Below are positions 15,288 through 24,679 of a stretch of 64,000 nucleotides of DNA, piece after piece; the stretch's first letter is position 1, and every line of letters starts with the position of its first letter. The position numbers were made by a program, and so were the translations under genes. This DNA comes from Roseateles aquatilis (GTDB lineage Bacteria > Pseudomonadota > Gammaproteobacteria > Burkholderiales > Burkholderiaceae_C): NCBI RefSeq assembly GCF_002205645.1, contig NZ_NIOF01000015.1, positions 1 to 64,000 on the forward strand, in the 5' to 3' direction. The notes beneath the pieces were generated by a model, which had not been told where the DNA came from, searched no databases, and saw only the letters and a list, made by a program, of their open reading frames with translations.

Positions 15288-16175
15288 TCAGAGCTGCCGC
15301 GCCGAGAAGGTATCGCAGTCTCGCAGGTCCCCCTGCGCCATCCCGCGCTTGAACCATCGCTGGCGTTGCTCGCTGGTGCCATGGGTGAAGCTCTCCGGGA
15401 CCACCTCGCCGCCTGCTCGACGCTGGAGTGTGTCGTCGCCGATCTGCGCCGCCGCATTGAGCGCCTCATCGACGTCCCCTGCCTCCAGCCAGCCTTTGGA
15501 TTGTTGCGAGTGATGCGTCCACACCCCCGCGAAGCAATCGGCCTGCAGCTCCACGCGCACGCTCAGCGCGTTGGCCGCGCGTTCCGACTGCGTGCGGCGC
15601 GCTGCGTCGACCTTCTGCGTGATCCCGAGCAGATGTTGCACGTGGTGCCCCACCTCATGCGCGATCACGTAGGCCTGGGCGAAGTCCCCTGGCGCGCCGA
15701 GCCGATCGCGCAACGTCTGATAGAAGCTGAGGTCGATGTAGACCTTGCTGTCGCCGGGACAGTAGAACGGCCCCATCGCCGCTGAGCCCTGACCGCAGGC
15801 GGTGGGCTCGCGGCCGGTGAACAGCCGGAGCTTGGGGGCTTGATAGGTCTTGCCGGCGGCCTTGAACAGCTGGGTCCAGACGTCCTCGGTATCCGCCAGC
15901 ACGACGCTGACGAACTTGGCCGGCTGATCCTGCGGCTTGGTGGACGCGACCTCGCGCGGACCGCCGCCGGTCTGCACCGTGCTGCCGTCGAGCAGCCCCA
16001 GCACCGTCAGCGGATTGACCCCGAAGATCCACGACGCCAGCAGCGCCACCACGATGCCGCCGATCCCCAGGCCGCGACCGCCGAGCATCGGGAGCCCACC
16101 ACCGCCGCCGCCGCCACCCCCGCCGCCGCGGGCGTCCTCGACGTTGTCGCTCTCGCGCTGACCTTCCCATTTCAT
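15288..16175 (-). CDS. YpfJ-family neutral zinc metallopeptidase
   Basis: A 295-residue membrane-anchored protein. A short cytoplasmic start (KWEGQRESDNVEDARG, as in YpfJ) is followed by an eleven-glycine run (about residues 17-27), one membrane helix (about 37-62), and an extracytoplasmic domain. The zinc site is HEVGHHVQ with a downstream acidic ligand region (ELQADCFAGVW). A C-terminal segment carries the family pattern YCPGDSKVYIDLSFY earlier and HGTSEQRQRWF later. The substrate is unknown. The glycine run is encoded by a near-pure CCG array on the plus strand (about 16098-16130), a likely slippage site. Confidence 0.9.
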   Translation of the reverse strand: MKWEGQRESDNVEDARGGGGGGGGGGGLPMLGGRGLGIGGIVVALLASWIFGVNPLTVLGLLDGSTVQTGGGPREVASTKPQDQPAKFVSVVLADTEDVWTQLFKAAGKTYQAPKLRLFTGREPTACGQGSAAMGPFYCPGDSKVYIDLSFYQTLRDRLGAPGDFAQAYVIAHEVGHHVQHLLGITQKVDAARRTQSERAANALSVRVELQADCFAGVWTHHSQQSKGWLEAGDVDEALNAAAQIGDDTLQRRAGGEVVPESFTHGTSEQRQRWFKRGMAQGDLRDCDTFSARQL

Positions 16176-16223
16176 GGCGTGCTCCTCATGTCGATGCGCC
16201 GGCTCCGACGTCCGGCAAGGATC

Positions 16224-18407
16224 TCACAGCGCGGTGACCAGCGGCTCGCCATGGGCGGGCCGGTCATGGGCCGGCAGGACCAGATGGAACTCCGCCCCGC
16301 CGCCCTCGCGATTGGCCGCATGCAGCCGGCCCCCGTGCAACTGGACGATTTTGCGGCTGATCGGCAGGCCCAGCCCGGTCCCGCCGGAGCCGTCCTTGGT
16401 CGCGCTTGACTGCACGAACGGATCGAAGATGCGCTCCAGCTCCTGCGGCGGGATACCCGGGCCGCGGTCGGCCACGCACAGGTGCAGCTCACCGTCCAGG
16501 GTGCGGACGCCGCGGAGCTCGATGAGCCCGCCCTGTGGCGCGAACTTGATCGCGTTGGCCAGCACGTTGCGCATCGCCTGCTGGAAGCGCAGCGGATCGA
16601 CGCAACCGGGCAGCGGCTCCGGCAGCTCTTCCGCCAGCGTGAGCTGGCGCTTGGCGATCAGCGGCGCCAGCTCGCGCACGACGGCGCCGACCGGCTCGCG
16701 CAGGTCCAGCGGCCGCAGTTCCAGCGCGCCCACGGTGCTCTCCAGCTTGGACGCATCCAGCAGGTCGTTCACCAACGCGAGCATGCGCTGGCCTGAGCCG
16801 TGGATGTCCACGAACATCGCGCGCAGCCGTTCCTGCTCGCCGCTGCACATCATGCCCAGCTCGGAGAAGCCCAGGATCGATTGCAGCGGCGTGCGCAGCT
16901 CATGGCTGATGTTGGCGAGGAACTCGGTCTTGGTGCGGGACGCCTCCTCCGCCGCGTCACGCGCCTGCCGCGTGAGCCGCTCGGCGGCGGCGCGCTCGGT
17001 GATGTCGATGGCGCTGCCGGCGTAGCCGAGCAACTCGCCGTCGCGCCGCAGCGGCACGAGGGCGATCTGGTAGCGACGCGGCGCGCCCTCGCCGTTGCGG
17101 ATGGTCGCCTCGACGCCGCGCCCGACGCCGTCGGCGTCGAACAGTGCGGCCACCGCGTCGCGGTCGGCCGGCTCGGCCAGGTCGGCCAGGCGACGGCCGA
17201 CGGCCTCGTCCGGACGCCCCCGATGCAGCGTCGTCCAGCGCGCGTTCACGAAGGTCAGCGTGCCCGCGGGATTGGTGCGGAAGATCAGCTCCTGCACGCT
17301 CTTGAGCAACACGCGCAAATCGCGCTCGCGGTCGGCGAGCTGGGCGTGCGCGCCCTCCAGCGCCTCCATCGCCTCGGCCCGCGCCTGCAGGCTGCGACGC
17401 ACCGCCACGGTCGCCAGCGCGATCAGCGCCAACGCCAGCGCGCCGATCATCAGCAGCCAGCGCAGCCCCGCATGCCAGCCGGCCAGCACCTCCTCCAGCG
17501 ACTGCTCGACGCCCACGATCAGCGGCCGGCGGCTGGACGCGCGGAAGGCCACCACCAACTCGCCAGGCATCGCACCGGCGCCGATGTAGGTGCCGTGCTC
17601 GCGGCCGTGACGCAGCGCGTCGAAGGCCGGATGCCCGTCCAGGCGCTGGCCGGGCAGTTGATGCAGCGTCTCCATCGCCGCGAGCAGTTGGCCGTCGGTC
17701 GAGGCCAGCCAAGCCGCGCTGCGACCCACCGGCAACGCGCGCTGCTGCACCTGCGCCAGCGCATCCGGGTTGATCAGCGCCAGCAGCCAGCGCGGGTCCT
17801 CGTCGTGCGCGCCCGGCGCCAGCCCCGCCGGCATGCTGGCCGCGCCGGCCGGCGCGTCCGCCGCCGGCGGCAGCTGCAACAGCAAGGGCAGCATGCTGAC
17901 CGCCGCGCCGCGCGGCGCGCGACCTCGCGCCAGATCGGACAGCCCGCGGCCGGGACGCAAGGGCATCAGCAGATCGCGGTCCGGGCCCGGCAAGCGACCG
18001 AAATCATCGAGCCGGATCGCCAGCCCGACCTCGTCCGCATTGGTGCTGGTCAACACCCGTCCCCGCGCGTCGAGCAACGCGACGCTGCGGATGAACGGCA
18101 ACCCCACCAGCACATGGTTGAAGTGATCGCCGAGATGCTCGGCCTCGTGCGGATCGTCGCTGGCCCGCGCCAGCCCGTCGCCGATCGCGTGGAGCGACAA
18201 CGAGGCGGTCTCGATGGTGCGACTCGCGTCGGCCTCCAGCACCTGCACCAGCAGCTCGCCGCGCGCGCGGGCTTCGTCGATCGCTTCCTGGCGTCCAACC
18301 CAGGCCGGCCCGACCAGCCCCGCCAGCGTGCCGATCGACGCGACGATGCCGGCCCACAGCGTCGCGCGGCGCAGGCGTTGAAGGGAGCGGACAGCGGGAC
18401 CGAGCAT
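16224..18407 (-). CDS. PAS-containing membrane sensor histidine kinase
   Basis: A 727-residue kinase. A first membrane helix (about 12-36) and a second (about 315-340) bracket a large extracytoplasmic domain of the Cache type. A coiled coil then leads to a PAS domain (about 370-480), a HisKA domain with FLANISHELRTPLQSI (His502), and a HATPase domain (NVLANAIKFAP, DRGPGIP, GGTGLGLPISRKI). There is no receiver of its own. It starts 11 bases after the solute-binding protein gene ends, so the two form an operon, and the binding protein may present a ligand to the Cache region. Start at the ATG at 18405-18407 (MLGPAVRSL); the longer open frame covers the neighbour gene in another frame. Confidence 0.9.
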   Translation of the reverse strand: MLGPAVRSLQRLRRATLWAGIVASIGTLAGLVGPAWVGRQEAIDEARARGELLVQVLEADASRTIETASLSLHAIGDGLARASDDPHEAEHLGDHFNHVLVGLPFIRSVALLDARGRVLTSTNADEVGLAIRLDDFGRLPGPDRDLLMPLRPGRGLSDLARGRAPRGAAVSMLPLLLQLPPAADAPAGAASMPAGLAPGAHDEDPRWLLALINPDALAQVQQRALPVGRSAAWLASTDGQLLAAMETLHQLPGQRLDGHPAFDALRHGREHGTYIGAGAMPGELVVAFRASSRRPLIVGVEQSLEEVLAGWHAGLRWLLMIGALALALIALATVAVRRSLQARAEAMEALEGAHAQLADRERDLRVLLKSVQELIFRTNPAGTLTFVNARWTTLHRGRPDEAVGRRLADLAEPADRDAVAALFDADGVGRGVEATIRNGEGAPRRYQIALVPLRRDGELLGYAGSAIDITERAAAERLTRQARDAAEEASRTKTEFLANISHELRTPLQSILGFSELGMMCSGEQERLRAMFVDIHGSGQRMLALVNDLLDASKLESTVGALELRPLDLREPVGAVVRELAPLIAKRQLTLAEELPEPLPGCVDPLRFQQAMRNVLANAIKFAPQGGLIELRGVRTLDGELHLCVADRGPGIPPQELERIFDPFVQSSATKDGSGGTGLGLPISRKIVQLHGGRLHAANREGGGAEFHLVLPAHDRPAHGEPLVTAL

Positions 18408-18418
18408 GGCGGACGACC

Positions 18419-19312
18419 TCAGGGCACGACGATGGCGCTCAGGCCGTGGCGCGCGGCGGCATCGCGCAGCCGGCCGTCGCGCTTGATGCGGGCCACGAAA
18501 TCGTCCATCCGTGCCAGCCACCCCGCGTCCCCACGCTTGACCGCGTAGGCATAGGGCATCACGTGGAACGGCTGCGGCGGCGCCACCAGCCGCGCCCAGT
18601 CGGCGTTGTCGAGCAGCCGGCGGCTGTAGGGATAGTCGGTCATGAAGACATCGGCGCGACCGGATTCGAGTTCGCGCTCGCGCGTGGCCGGCGGCTGCAC
18701 CACCAGCAACGTCGCCTGCGCCAGGGCGGTCCGCATCACCGTCTCCATGAAGGTACCCGCCTGCACCGCGACGACCACGCCGAAGCGGTCGATATCCTCC
18801 CAGTTCTTGATGACACGGCTGGTGCGCGTGGTCACGCCGTAGATGTCGCTCTGCAGGTACGGCTGCGTGAAGGCCACGACGGTGCGACGTTGCGGCAGCA
18901 CGGCGACGGCGAACATCGCCACGTCGCAGCGCTCGGTGTCGACGTCGGTGACGACGCGCTGGAACGACGACTCGATGTAGCGCAGGCGCACGCCCAGCTC
19001 CTTGGCCAGTTCGGCGGACAGGTCGATGTCCAGGCCGCTGAGGGTCTCGTCGCGCGGGTGGCGGTAAGTGATGCCGTAATAGTCCGGCCAGATGCAGACG
19101 CGCAACACCCCGGTCGACAGGATGCGCCGCAGCGTGGGGCTGGGCGTCGCGGCGGCCTCCAGCGTGGCCGAGGCCGCGGAGGCGGCGCTGGCGGCGGCCG
19201 CCTCCCACATCGCGCCCAGGCCGCCGGCCAGGGCCAGGACCATCGCGGCCGCGCCTGTCCTCGACAGGCCTGCCGCTCTGCGGGCGCGCGCGGCTGTGCT
19301 TCCAATCGTCAT
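18419..19312 (-). CDS. solute-binding protein upstream of a sensor kinase
   Basis: A 297-residue type 2 periplasmic-binding protein. After a signal region (hydrophobic to about residue 45, Ala-rich), the domain opens with VLRVCIWPDYYGITYR and continues with the amino-acid-binder pattern LSGLDIDLSAELAKELGV, FQRVVTDVDTERCDVAMF and a late GRADVFMTDYPYSR. The ATG at 19310-19312 is chosen because GAGGAG lies at a good distance upstream. No ABC permease is near; the partner is the downstream histidine kinase, so a sensory rather than transport role is likely (inference). Confidence 0.85.
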   Translation of the reverse strand: MTIGSTAARARRAAGLSRTGAAAMVLALAGGLGAMWEAAAASAASAASATLEAAATPSPTLRRILSTGVLRVCIWPDYYGITYRHPRDETLSGLDIDLSAELAKELGVRLRYIESSFQRVVTDVDTERCDVAMFAVAVLPQRRTVVAFTQPYLQSDIYGVTTRTSRVIKNWEDIDRFGVVVAVQAGTFMETVMRTALAQATLLVVQPPATRERELESGRADVFMTDYPYSRRLLDNADWARLVAPPQPFHVMPYAYAVKRGDAGWLARMDDFVARIKRDGRLRDAAARHGLSAIVVP

Positions 19313-19439
19313 CTCGTCTCCTCGGCCCGGATTGCACCAGACTTCGGACCCTCCCGGCGTCCCCAAACGCCCCGACGACACCCTCCTGACGAGGTCATCA
19401 CGAGGCGCTCCAGACCGTGGCAATACCGCGGGAGCCCAG

Positions 19440-19536
19440 AATGCCCCGAACCATGTCCCACCGAATATCAGTTTTATCGCTTATAAATCGGGAGATTACC
19501 CACCTGTACGACTAGGAAATTCGGCAAAATCGACCT
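19440..19536. promoter_or_regulatory. AT-rich divergent promoter region
   Basis: The gap between the binding-protein/kinase operon and the HTH-receiver gene has a markedly AT-rich patch in an otherwise GC-rich window. It includes an imperfect palindrome, TTTTATCGCTTATAAA, at 19472-19487. Candidate -10-like hexamers occur on both strands, but no convincing -35 was found. It is the likely control region for both transcripts. Confidence 0.45.
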
Positions 19537-20187
19537 ATGACTGCTATTGCCCGACCCCCTGATGACATGCAAGAGGATTTCAGCACGCGCGAAGTCGCGC
19601 AGCGCCTCGGCATGGCCGTCCGGTCGGTGCAGTTGATGGTGGATCGTGGCGAGTTGCAGGCATGGCGGACGCCGGGCGGCCATCGCCGCATCCTGCGCAC
19701 CTCGCTTGACGCGTGGCTGACCGGTCGCGGCCTGGCCCCGACCAAACCCGCCGATCTGCCGCTAGCCGAGGACGGGCCGCCGCGCCGCCTCAAGGCCCTG
19801 TTGATCGAGGATTCGGTCCATTACCAGAACCTCGTCTCGCTGCTCGCGCACCAGGAATATCCCGATCTGGAGCTGCATACCGCCAACGACGGCATCGGTG
19901 GTCTGGTCATGTACGGGCAGTTGCAGCCCGAGATCCTGCTGGTCGACATCCTGCTGCCCGGCATCGACGGCGCCGCGCTGGTGACCAGCCTGCGCTCGCA
20001 ACCGCAGTTCGCCAACAGCGAGCTGATCTTCGTCACCGCCCTCGACGAGCAGCAGCGGGCGCCCTACGCGTTCGCGCTCGCGGGTCTGCCGCTGGTGCAC
20101 AAGCCCCGCCTGGTCACGGACTTGCCGCCCCTGCTCGGCGCCGCCATCCAGCGCATCGGCGCACGGCAAGCCCAGTTCGCGGGCTGA
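19537..20187 (+). CDS. excisionase-type HTH fused to a receiver domain
   Basis: A 216-residue regulator with an unusual order. The N-terminus holds a MerR-like/excisionase HTH (about residues 14-60: FSTREVAQRLGMAVRSVQLM, then TPGGHRRILRTSLDAWL), followed by a Pro-rich linker and a receiver domain (about 87-205). The receiver has an acidic start (LIEDS), phosphoacceptor Asp137 in LLVDILLPG, and Lys-Pro in VHKPRL. In most response regulators the DNA-binding part follows the receiver. It probably takes a phosphoryl group from the nearby kinase or Hpt protein. The next gene starts 4 bases after its stop. There is no evident ribosome site at the ATG; a second ATG lies at 19567. Confidence 0.85.
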   Translation: MTAIARPPDDMQEDFSTREVAQRLGMAVRSVQLMVDRGELQAWRTPGGHRRILRTSLDAWLTGRGLAPTKPADLPLAEDGPPRRLKALLIEDSVHYQNLVSLLAHQEYPDLELHTANDGIGGLVMYGQLQPEILLVDILLPGIDGAALVTSLRSQPQFANSELIFVTALDEQQRAPYAFALAGLPLVHKPRLVTDLPPLLGAAIQRIGARQAQFAG

Positions 20188-20191
20188 CGTC

Positions 20192-20914
20192 ATGGGGGCT
20201 CGGGTGCGGGTCCTCCTGGTGGAGGACGATCCCACGTTGCAGCGCTTCGTCGCGATGGCGCTGGATGACGACGATGTGCGGCTGCAGGCATGCATCTCGG
20301 TCGACGAAGCGCTGCTGGCGCTGGCGACGCAGAACTTCGACCTCGTCATCACCGACCTGATGCTGCCCGGGCGACATGGGCTGGATCTGCTGCAGACCAT
20401 GAAGCAGCGCCCCGAGTTACGCGGCGGCGCGCGGCTCGCGGCCTTCAGCGCGGGGATCAATCCGGCCGTGCGGGAACAGCTGGAAGCGCTCGGCGTGAGC
20501 CGCTTCCTCTCCAAACCGTGCTCGCTCGCAGACCTCCGGTCCTGCCTGGACGGACTGCGGGAGTCCGCCGTCGCGGCGGCGAACTCACCCTCGATTCATC
20601 GAGCGGCGATCGAGCAGTACTTCGGCGGCAACGCAGGCCTGTATCAGGCGTTCCTGGCGAGGTGCCGGGTGCAGTTTCCGCTGGACATCGCGACAGGACG
20701 CCTCGCCTGCGAGCGGGGGGAGCACGACAAGCTGCGGCACCTCGCCCACAGCCTCAAGAGCGTCCTGCTCACGCTCGGGCACGCGGAGGCGGCCGAGGTC
20801 GCCCGCCAGTTGGAGCTCGATGCGCAGCAGGCGGCAGGCGGCTGCGTCGAGGCCGGCGCCGCGGTGCGGCGCGCCTGGCCGGTGCTCGAGGATGCCCTCG
20901 CGAAGCTGCTCTAG
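20192..20914 (+). CDS. receiver-Hpt phosphotransfer protein
   Basis: A 240-residue two-domain protein. The receiver is at residues 5-122 with VEDDP, phosphoacceptor Asp55 in VITDLMLPG and Lys-Pro in FLSKPCS. A linker leads to a histidine phosphotransfer domain (about 133-235) with the motif HLAHSLKSVLLTLG (His186 by alignment with HxLKG). It follows the HTH-receiver gene by 4 bases. Such an arrangement can pass phosphate kinase -> receiver -> Hpt -> second receiver, here perhaps the HTH-receiver protein. It ends 11 bases before the convergent priA. Confidence 0.87.
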   Translation: MGARVRVLLVEDDPTLQRFVAMALDDDDVRLQACISVDEALLALATQNFDLVITDLMLPGRHGLDLLQTMKQRPELRGGARLAAFSAGINPAVREQLEALGVSRFLSKPCSLADLRSCLDGLRESAVAAANSPSIHRAAIEQYFGGNAGLYQAFLARCRVQFPLDIATGRLACERGEHDKLRHLAHSLKSVLLTLGHAEAAEVARQLELDAQQAAGGCVEAGAAVRRAWPVLEDALAKLL

Positions 20915-20925
20915 CCGTCCCAGCC

Positions 20926-23040
20926 CTAGATCGCCAGCGGGTCGACGTCCACCGCCCAGCGCGTCAGGCCCTTCTGACGTCGCTTGAGGACGTGCAGGTC
21001 CGGCAACCAAGCTCGCAGGAACCGCTGCAGCTGCGCGCGGCTGCCCGCCTCGATCAGCATCTGGAAACGCTCGACGTCGGCGACGCGCGCGATCGACATC
21101 GGCACCGGCGGGTACAGCAGCAGCCCCAGCGACAGCGGCAGCGCCTGCGCGGCCTCCTGCGCGGCGGTCAGGAAATCGCGCGCGGCTTCGACGCTGCGGC
21201 CCTCCGCGCGCACCAGCGCGAGATGCGCGAACGGCGGCAGGCCCGCCGACATGCGCTCCGCCAACTGGCTGGCGGCGAAGGCCTCGTAGTCGTGCTTCTG
21301 CAGCGACTGGTAGAGCGCGTGCTCGGGGTACCAGGTCTGGATCCACATCTCGCTCGCCGCGGCCTGCGCCGCATCGCGTCCGGCCCGGCCGCCGGCCTGC
21401 ATCAGCAGCGAGAAGAGCCGCTCCGGCGCGCGGAAGTCGCTGCTGAACAGCGCGCCGTCCGGGTTCACCGCGGCGACCAGGGTGATGCGTCGGAAGTCGT
21501 GCCCCTTGGCCACCATCTGCGTGCCGACCAGGATGTCGACATCGCCGTCATGCACCGCCGCGAGTTGCGATTCGAGGCTGCCCTTCAAACGTGTCGTGTC
21601 CGCGTCGATGCGGGCGACGCGGGCCCCGGGCAGCGCCGCGGCCAATTGCTCCTCCAGACGTTCCGTGCCGCGGCCCAGCGGCGCGATGTCCGGGTTGCCG
21701 CAGGACGGGCAGGCCCGCGGCACGCGCGTGGAGACGCCGCAATGGTGGCAGCGCAACGTGCGGTCCTCGCGATGGAAGACCTGATGGGCGCTGCAATGCG
21801 GGCAGTCGCTCTTCCAGTTGCACTGGTCGCAGTGCAGCACCGGCGCATAACCGCGGCGGTTGAGGAAGACCAGGCTCTGCTCCCCGCGATCCAGCCGCTT
21901 GCGCAGCGCGTCCAGCAAGGGCACCGACAGCGCCGTGGTCACACCCTTCTTGCGCTCCAGGCGATTCATGTCGAAAAGCCGCACCCGCGGCAGCGCACCG
22001 CCGCCGATGCGCTCGGTCAGGTCGATGCGCCGGTAGCGCCCGCCCAGCGCGTGCTGCCAGCTCTCCAGCGACGGCGTCGCGGAGCCGAGCACGACCGGGA
22101 CGCGCTCCAGGTGCCCGCGGTACACCGCCAGATCGCGCGCCGAATAACGCGCGCCATCCTGCTGCTTGTAGGACGGGTCATGCTCCTCGTCGACGACGAT
22201 CAGCCCGAGCCGCGGCAGCGAGGCGAAGACCGCCAGCCGCGTCCCCAGCACCAGCTGCGCGCGGCCCAGGTGCGCGGCCAGCCAGTGCCGCAGCCGCTGC
22301 GCCGGCGTCAGCGCGCTGTGCAGCGAGACGATCGAGTGGCCGACGAAACGCTCGGCGAACCGCGCCTCCAGCTGCGGCGTGAGGTTGATCTCGGGCACGA
22401 GCACCAGCACCTGCTGACCGCGCGCCAGCGCGGCCTCCGCGGCGCGCAGGTAAATCTCGGTCTTGCCGCTGCCGGTCAGTCCCCACAGCAGCGCCGGCTG
22501 CGGCGCCTCGGTCGCGGCCAGCGCATCGATGGCGTCGAGCGCCGCCTGCTGCTGCGCGCTCAGCGCCGGCCGCTCCGGCAGGATCGGCGACGCCGCGTCG
22601 GCCGCGGCCTTCCCCGCCGCCGCATCCGCCTTGTCGAGTTTCTTCAGCCGCGCCTGCAACTGTTTGGCGTCCAGCTCCCGCAGTTGCGGCGGCAGCACCG
22701 CGAGCGCCAGTTCACCGACGCTGCGCTGGTAGTAGTTCGCCGCGAAATCCAGCAGCCGCCGCCAGCGGTCGGACAGCGGCGGCAGGGCGTCCAGCGCTTC
22801 GCCGACGGGACGGAGTTCGGACTCGGGCAAGCGGTCCTCGCCGGGCACGTCCTGACCCTCGGGCAGGTCGTCCCAGACCAGCCCCATCACGTCGCGCCGC
22901 CCCAGGGTGACGTGCACCAGCGTGCCGGGGGTCAAGTCTTGCGGGCCGAGGTAGTCCAGCGGCCCGGTCAGGCCGCTGTGTTGCGGCGCTTCCACGGCCA
23001 CGCGCACGCGCCGCAGGGCGTCCGGGGGGACGTCGCTCAC
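20926..23040 (-). CDS. priA: primosomal helicase PriA
   Basis: The replication-restart helicase of 704 residues. It has an N-terminal 3' DNA-end-binding region (RVAVEAPQHSGLTGPLDY), Walker A in GLTGSGKTEIY, the DEEHD box, and paired zinc-binding cysteines (CDQC, CPHC, CHHC, CPSC) between the helicase lobes. The C-terminus has the usual restart-protein end. The start is set at GTG 23038-23040, preceded by AGGGGG at a good distance and just before the first homologous residues; an ATG at 23130 would add 30 non-homologous residues. hemE lies upstream on the same strand, beyond a 354-base gap. Confidence 0.92.
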   Translation of the reverse strand: MSDVPPDALRRVRVAVEAPQHSGLTGPLDYLGPQDLTPGTLVHVTLGRRDVMGLVWDDLPEGQDVPGEDRLPESELRPVGEALDALPPLSDRWRRLLDFAANYYQRSVGELALAVLPPQLRELDAKQLQARLKKLDKADAAAGKAAADAASPILPERPALSAQQQAALDAIDALAATEAPQPALLWGLTGSGKTEIYLRAAEAALARGQQVLVLVPEINLTPQLEARFAERFVGHSIVSLHSALTPAQRLRHWLAAHLGRAQLVLGTRLAVFASLPRLGLIVVDEEHDPSYKQQDGARYSARDLAVYRGHLERVPVVLGSATPSLESWQHALGGRYRRIDLTERIGGGALPRVRLFDMNRLERKKGVTTALSVPLLDALRKRLDRGEQSLVFLNRRGYAPVLHCDQCNWKSDCPHCSAHQVFHREDRTLRCHHCGVSTRVPRACPSCGNPDIAPLGRGTERLEEQLAAALPGARVARIDADTTRLKGSLESQLAAVHDGDVDILVGTQMVAKGHDFRRITLVAAVNPDGALFSSDFRAPERLFSLLMQAGGRAGRDAAQAAASEMWIQTWYPEHALYQSLQKHDYEAFAASQLAERMSAGLPPFAHLALVRAEGRSVEAARDFLTAAQEAAQALPLSLGLLLYPPVPMSIARVADVERFQMLIEAGSRAQLQRFLRAWLPDLHVLKRRQKGLTRWAVDVDPLAI

Positions 23041-23394
23041 CGCCCGCCCCCTTCGGCGACCGGTCCGCGGGTGACCGATGCCCCCACCGGACACCGGACC
23101 ACGCCCACCGTCCGGGCGTGAGCCCGCCATGAGGAAGACGCGCCAAGTGCCTGATTTCCAAGGGTGTTCACAACGGGGTCGAAAGCCTGTGGATAACTTT
23201 GTGGGAAACGGGCGGGGTTTTCAGCCTCCGAGCGGATTGCCGCCGCGCGGGGCTGTGGGCGTCAAATTCCGGGCTCACCCGACGTCCCCTTTGAAATCAA
23301 TCACTTAGCCGCCCATCGGGGAAAGCCCTAGCTGCGGACGGGCGCGTGTGCTGCGTTTCGGTGACACGAACGGATTTGGGGATAACTGACGGCC
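23041..23394. other. priA upstream region
   Basis: A 354-base gap between hemE and priA. It holds a perfect DnaA box and a one-mismatch box, described separately, and some AT-rich sequence near 23290-23310. No reading frame here looks real. Confidence 0.5.
23188..23196 (-). promoter_or_regulatory. perfect DnaA box
   Basis: TTATCCACA on the minus strand (TGTGGATAA on plus), matching the DnaA consensus exactly, about 150 bases upstream of priA. A second site with one mismatch (TGGGGATAA) is at 23377-23385, just downstream of hemE. TGTGGGAAA at about 23201 is a weaker third candidate. The cluster is too sparse to be an origin; DnaA control of priA or titration is possible. Confidence 0.55.
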
Positions 23395-24501
23395 TCAGAC
23401 ACCGCTGGAAGTCGTGCCGGCACGCAGCGCGCGGGAATGGCGATGCACCTCGTCGACCAGCTCGGCGACGCTTTCCGGCGGCGTGAACTGGCTGATGCCG
23501 TGCCCGAGGTTGAAGACATGTCCGCCCCAGCCGCCATCGGCCCGTTGCGGCGCGCCGAAGCTGTCCAGCACCGCGCGCGCCTGCTCGCGGACGGCGGCCG
23601 GCGGCGCGAAGAGGACGTTCGGATCCAGGTTGCCCTGCAGCGCCACGCGGTCCTGCAACTGCGCGCGCGCGCGGCCCAGGTTGACGGTCCAGTCCAGGCC
23701 CACGACATCGGCGCCGGCCTCGGCGATCTCGTCCAGCCACAGCCCGCCCCCCTTCGTGAACAGCAGGCGCGGCACGCGGCGGCCCTCGTGTTCGGTCTTG
23801 AGCTGCGACAGCACCCGGCGCGAATAGGCCAGGCTGAACTGCTGGAACTGTCCGTCGGCCAGCACGCCGCCCCAGGAGTCGAAGATCATCACCGCCTGCG
23901 CGCCGGCATCGATCTGCGCATTCAGGTAGGCGGCCACCGCATCGGCGTTGATGCTCAGGATGCGGTGCATCAGGTCGGGCCGCGCGTACATCAGGCTCTT
24001 GACCTGGCGGTAGTCGTCGGAGCCGCCGCCCTCGACCATGTAGCAGGCCAGCGTCCACGGGCTGCCGGAGAAGCCGATCAGCGGCACGCGGCCGTCGAGC
24101 GCGCGGCGGATGGACGTCACCGCGTCGAAGACGTAGCGCAGCTTGTCCATGTCGGGCACGGCCAGCGCGTTCACCGCGGCCTCGTCGCGCACGACCTTCT
24201 CGAACTTCGGGCCCTCGCCCTGCGCGAACGACAGGCCCAGGCCCATCGCGTCCGGCACGGTCAGGATGTCGCTGAAGAGGATGGCCGCGTCGAGCGGATA
24301 GCGCTCCAGCGGTTGCAACGTCACCTCGGTGGCATAGCCTGGATTGGTGGCCAGCCCCATGAAGCTGCCGGCACGGGCGCGGGAGTCACGGTACTCGGGC
24401 AGGTAGCGGCCGGCCTGGCGCATCAGCCAGACCGGCGTGTATTCGGTGGGCTGGCGCAGGCAGGCGCGCAGGAAGACGTCGTTGTGCAAGGGGGCGCTCA
24501 T
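23395..24501 (-). CDS. hemE: uroporphyrinogen decarboxylase
   Basis: The 368-residue cytosolic enzyme that converts uroporphyrinogen III to coproporphyrinogen III in haem synthesis. Conserved features include the N-terminal [15 protein letters not shown] motif, [28 protein letters not shown] and FDSWGG. Full length for the family. The ATG at 24499-24501 follows a GATAAT hexamer (24510-24515, minus strand) by only 8 bases, hinting at a leaderless or nearly leaderless message. It is divergent from the LemA operon. Confidence 0.95.
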   Translation of the reverse strand: MSAPLHNDVFLRACLRQPTEYTPVWLMRQAGRYLPEYRDSRARAGSFMGLATNPGYATEVTLQPLERYPLDAAILFSDILTVPDAMGLGLSFAQGEGPKFEKVVRDEAAVNALAVPDMDKLRYVFDAVTSIRRALDGRVPLIGFSGSPWTLACYMVEGGGSDDYRQVKSLMYARPDLMHRILSINADAVAAYLNAQIDAGAQAVMIFDSWGGVLADGQFQQFSLAYSRRVLSQLKTEHEGRRVPRLLFTKGGGLWLDEIAEAGADVVGLDWTVNLGRARAQLQDRVALQGNLDPNVLFAPPAAVREQARAVLDSFGAPQRADGGWGGHVFNLGHGISQFTPPESVAELVDEVHRHSRALRAGTTSSGV

Positions 24502-24679
24502 GGAGCGAGATTATCCAATGGGGTTTCGCACCTCCGGGCACCGGGAGGGTGCGTGTCATACTCGCCGCGACCTGGCCGGGACGCCTCGGCCGTCCGGCCT
24601 CGGCAGGCCGCCCCGCCATCAAGGCTCTTGAAATTTCCGCGCCGCCAACGATATGTCGGCCCACAAGGAGGACCTGTCG

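Noticed and set aside
16224-19337. An apparent 1037-residue fusion of a binding protein with the histidine kinase.
   Set aside because: The first 310 residues are the wrong frame of the separate binding-protein gene; no binding-protein motifs appear in that frame.
23041-23394. Possible replication origin.
   Set aside because: Only one perfect DnaA box, no dnaA gene, and no AT-rich unwinding block of adequate size.
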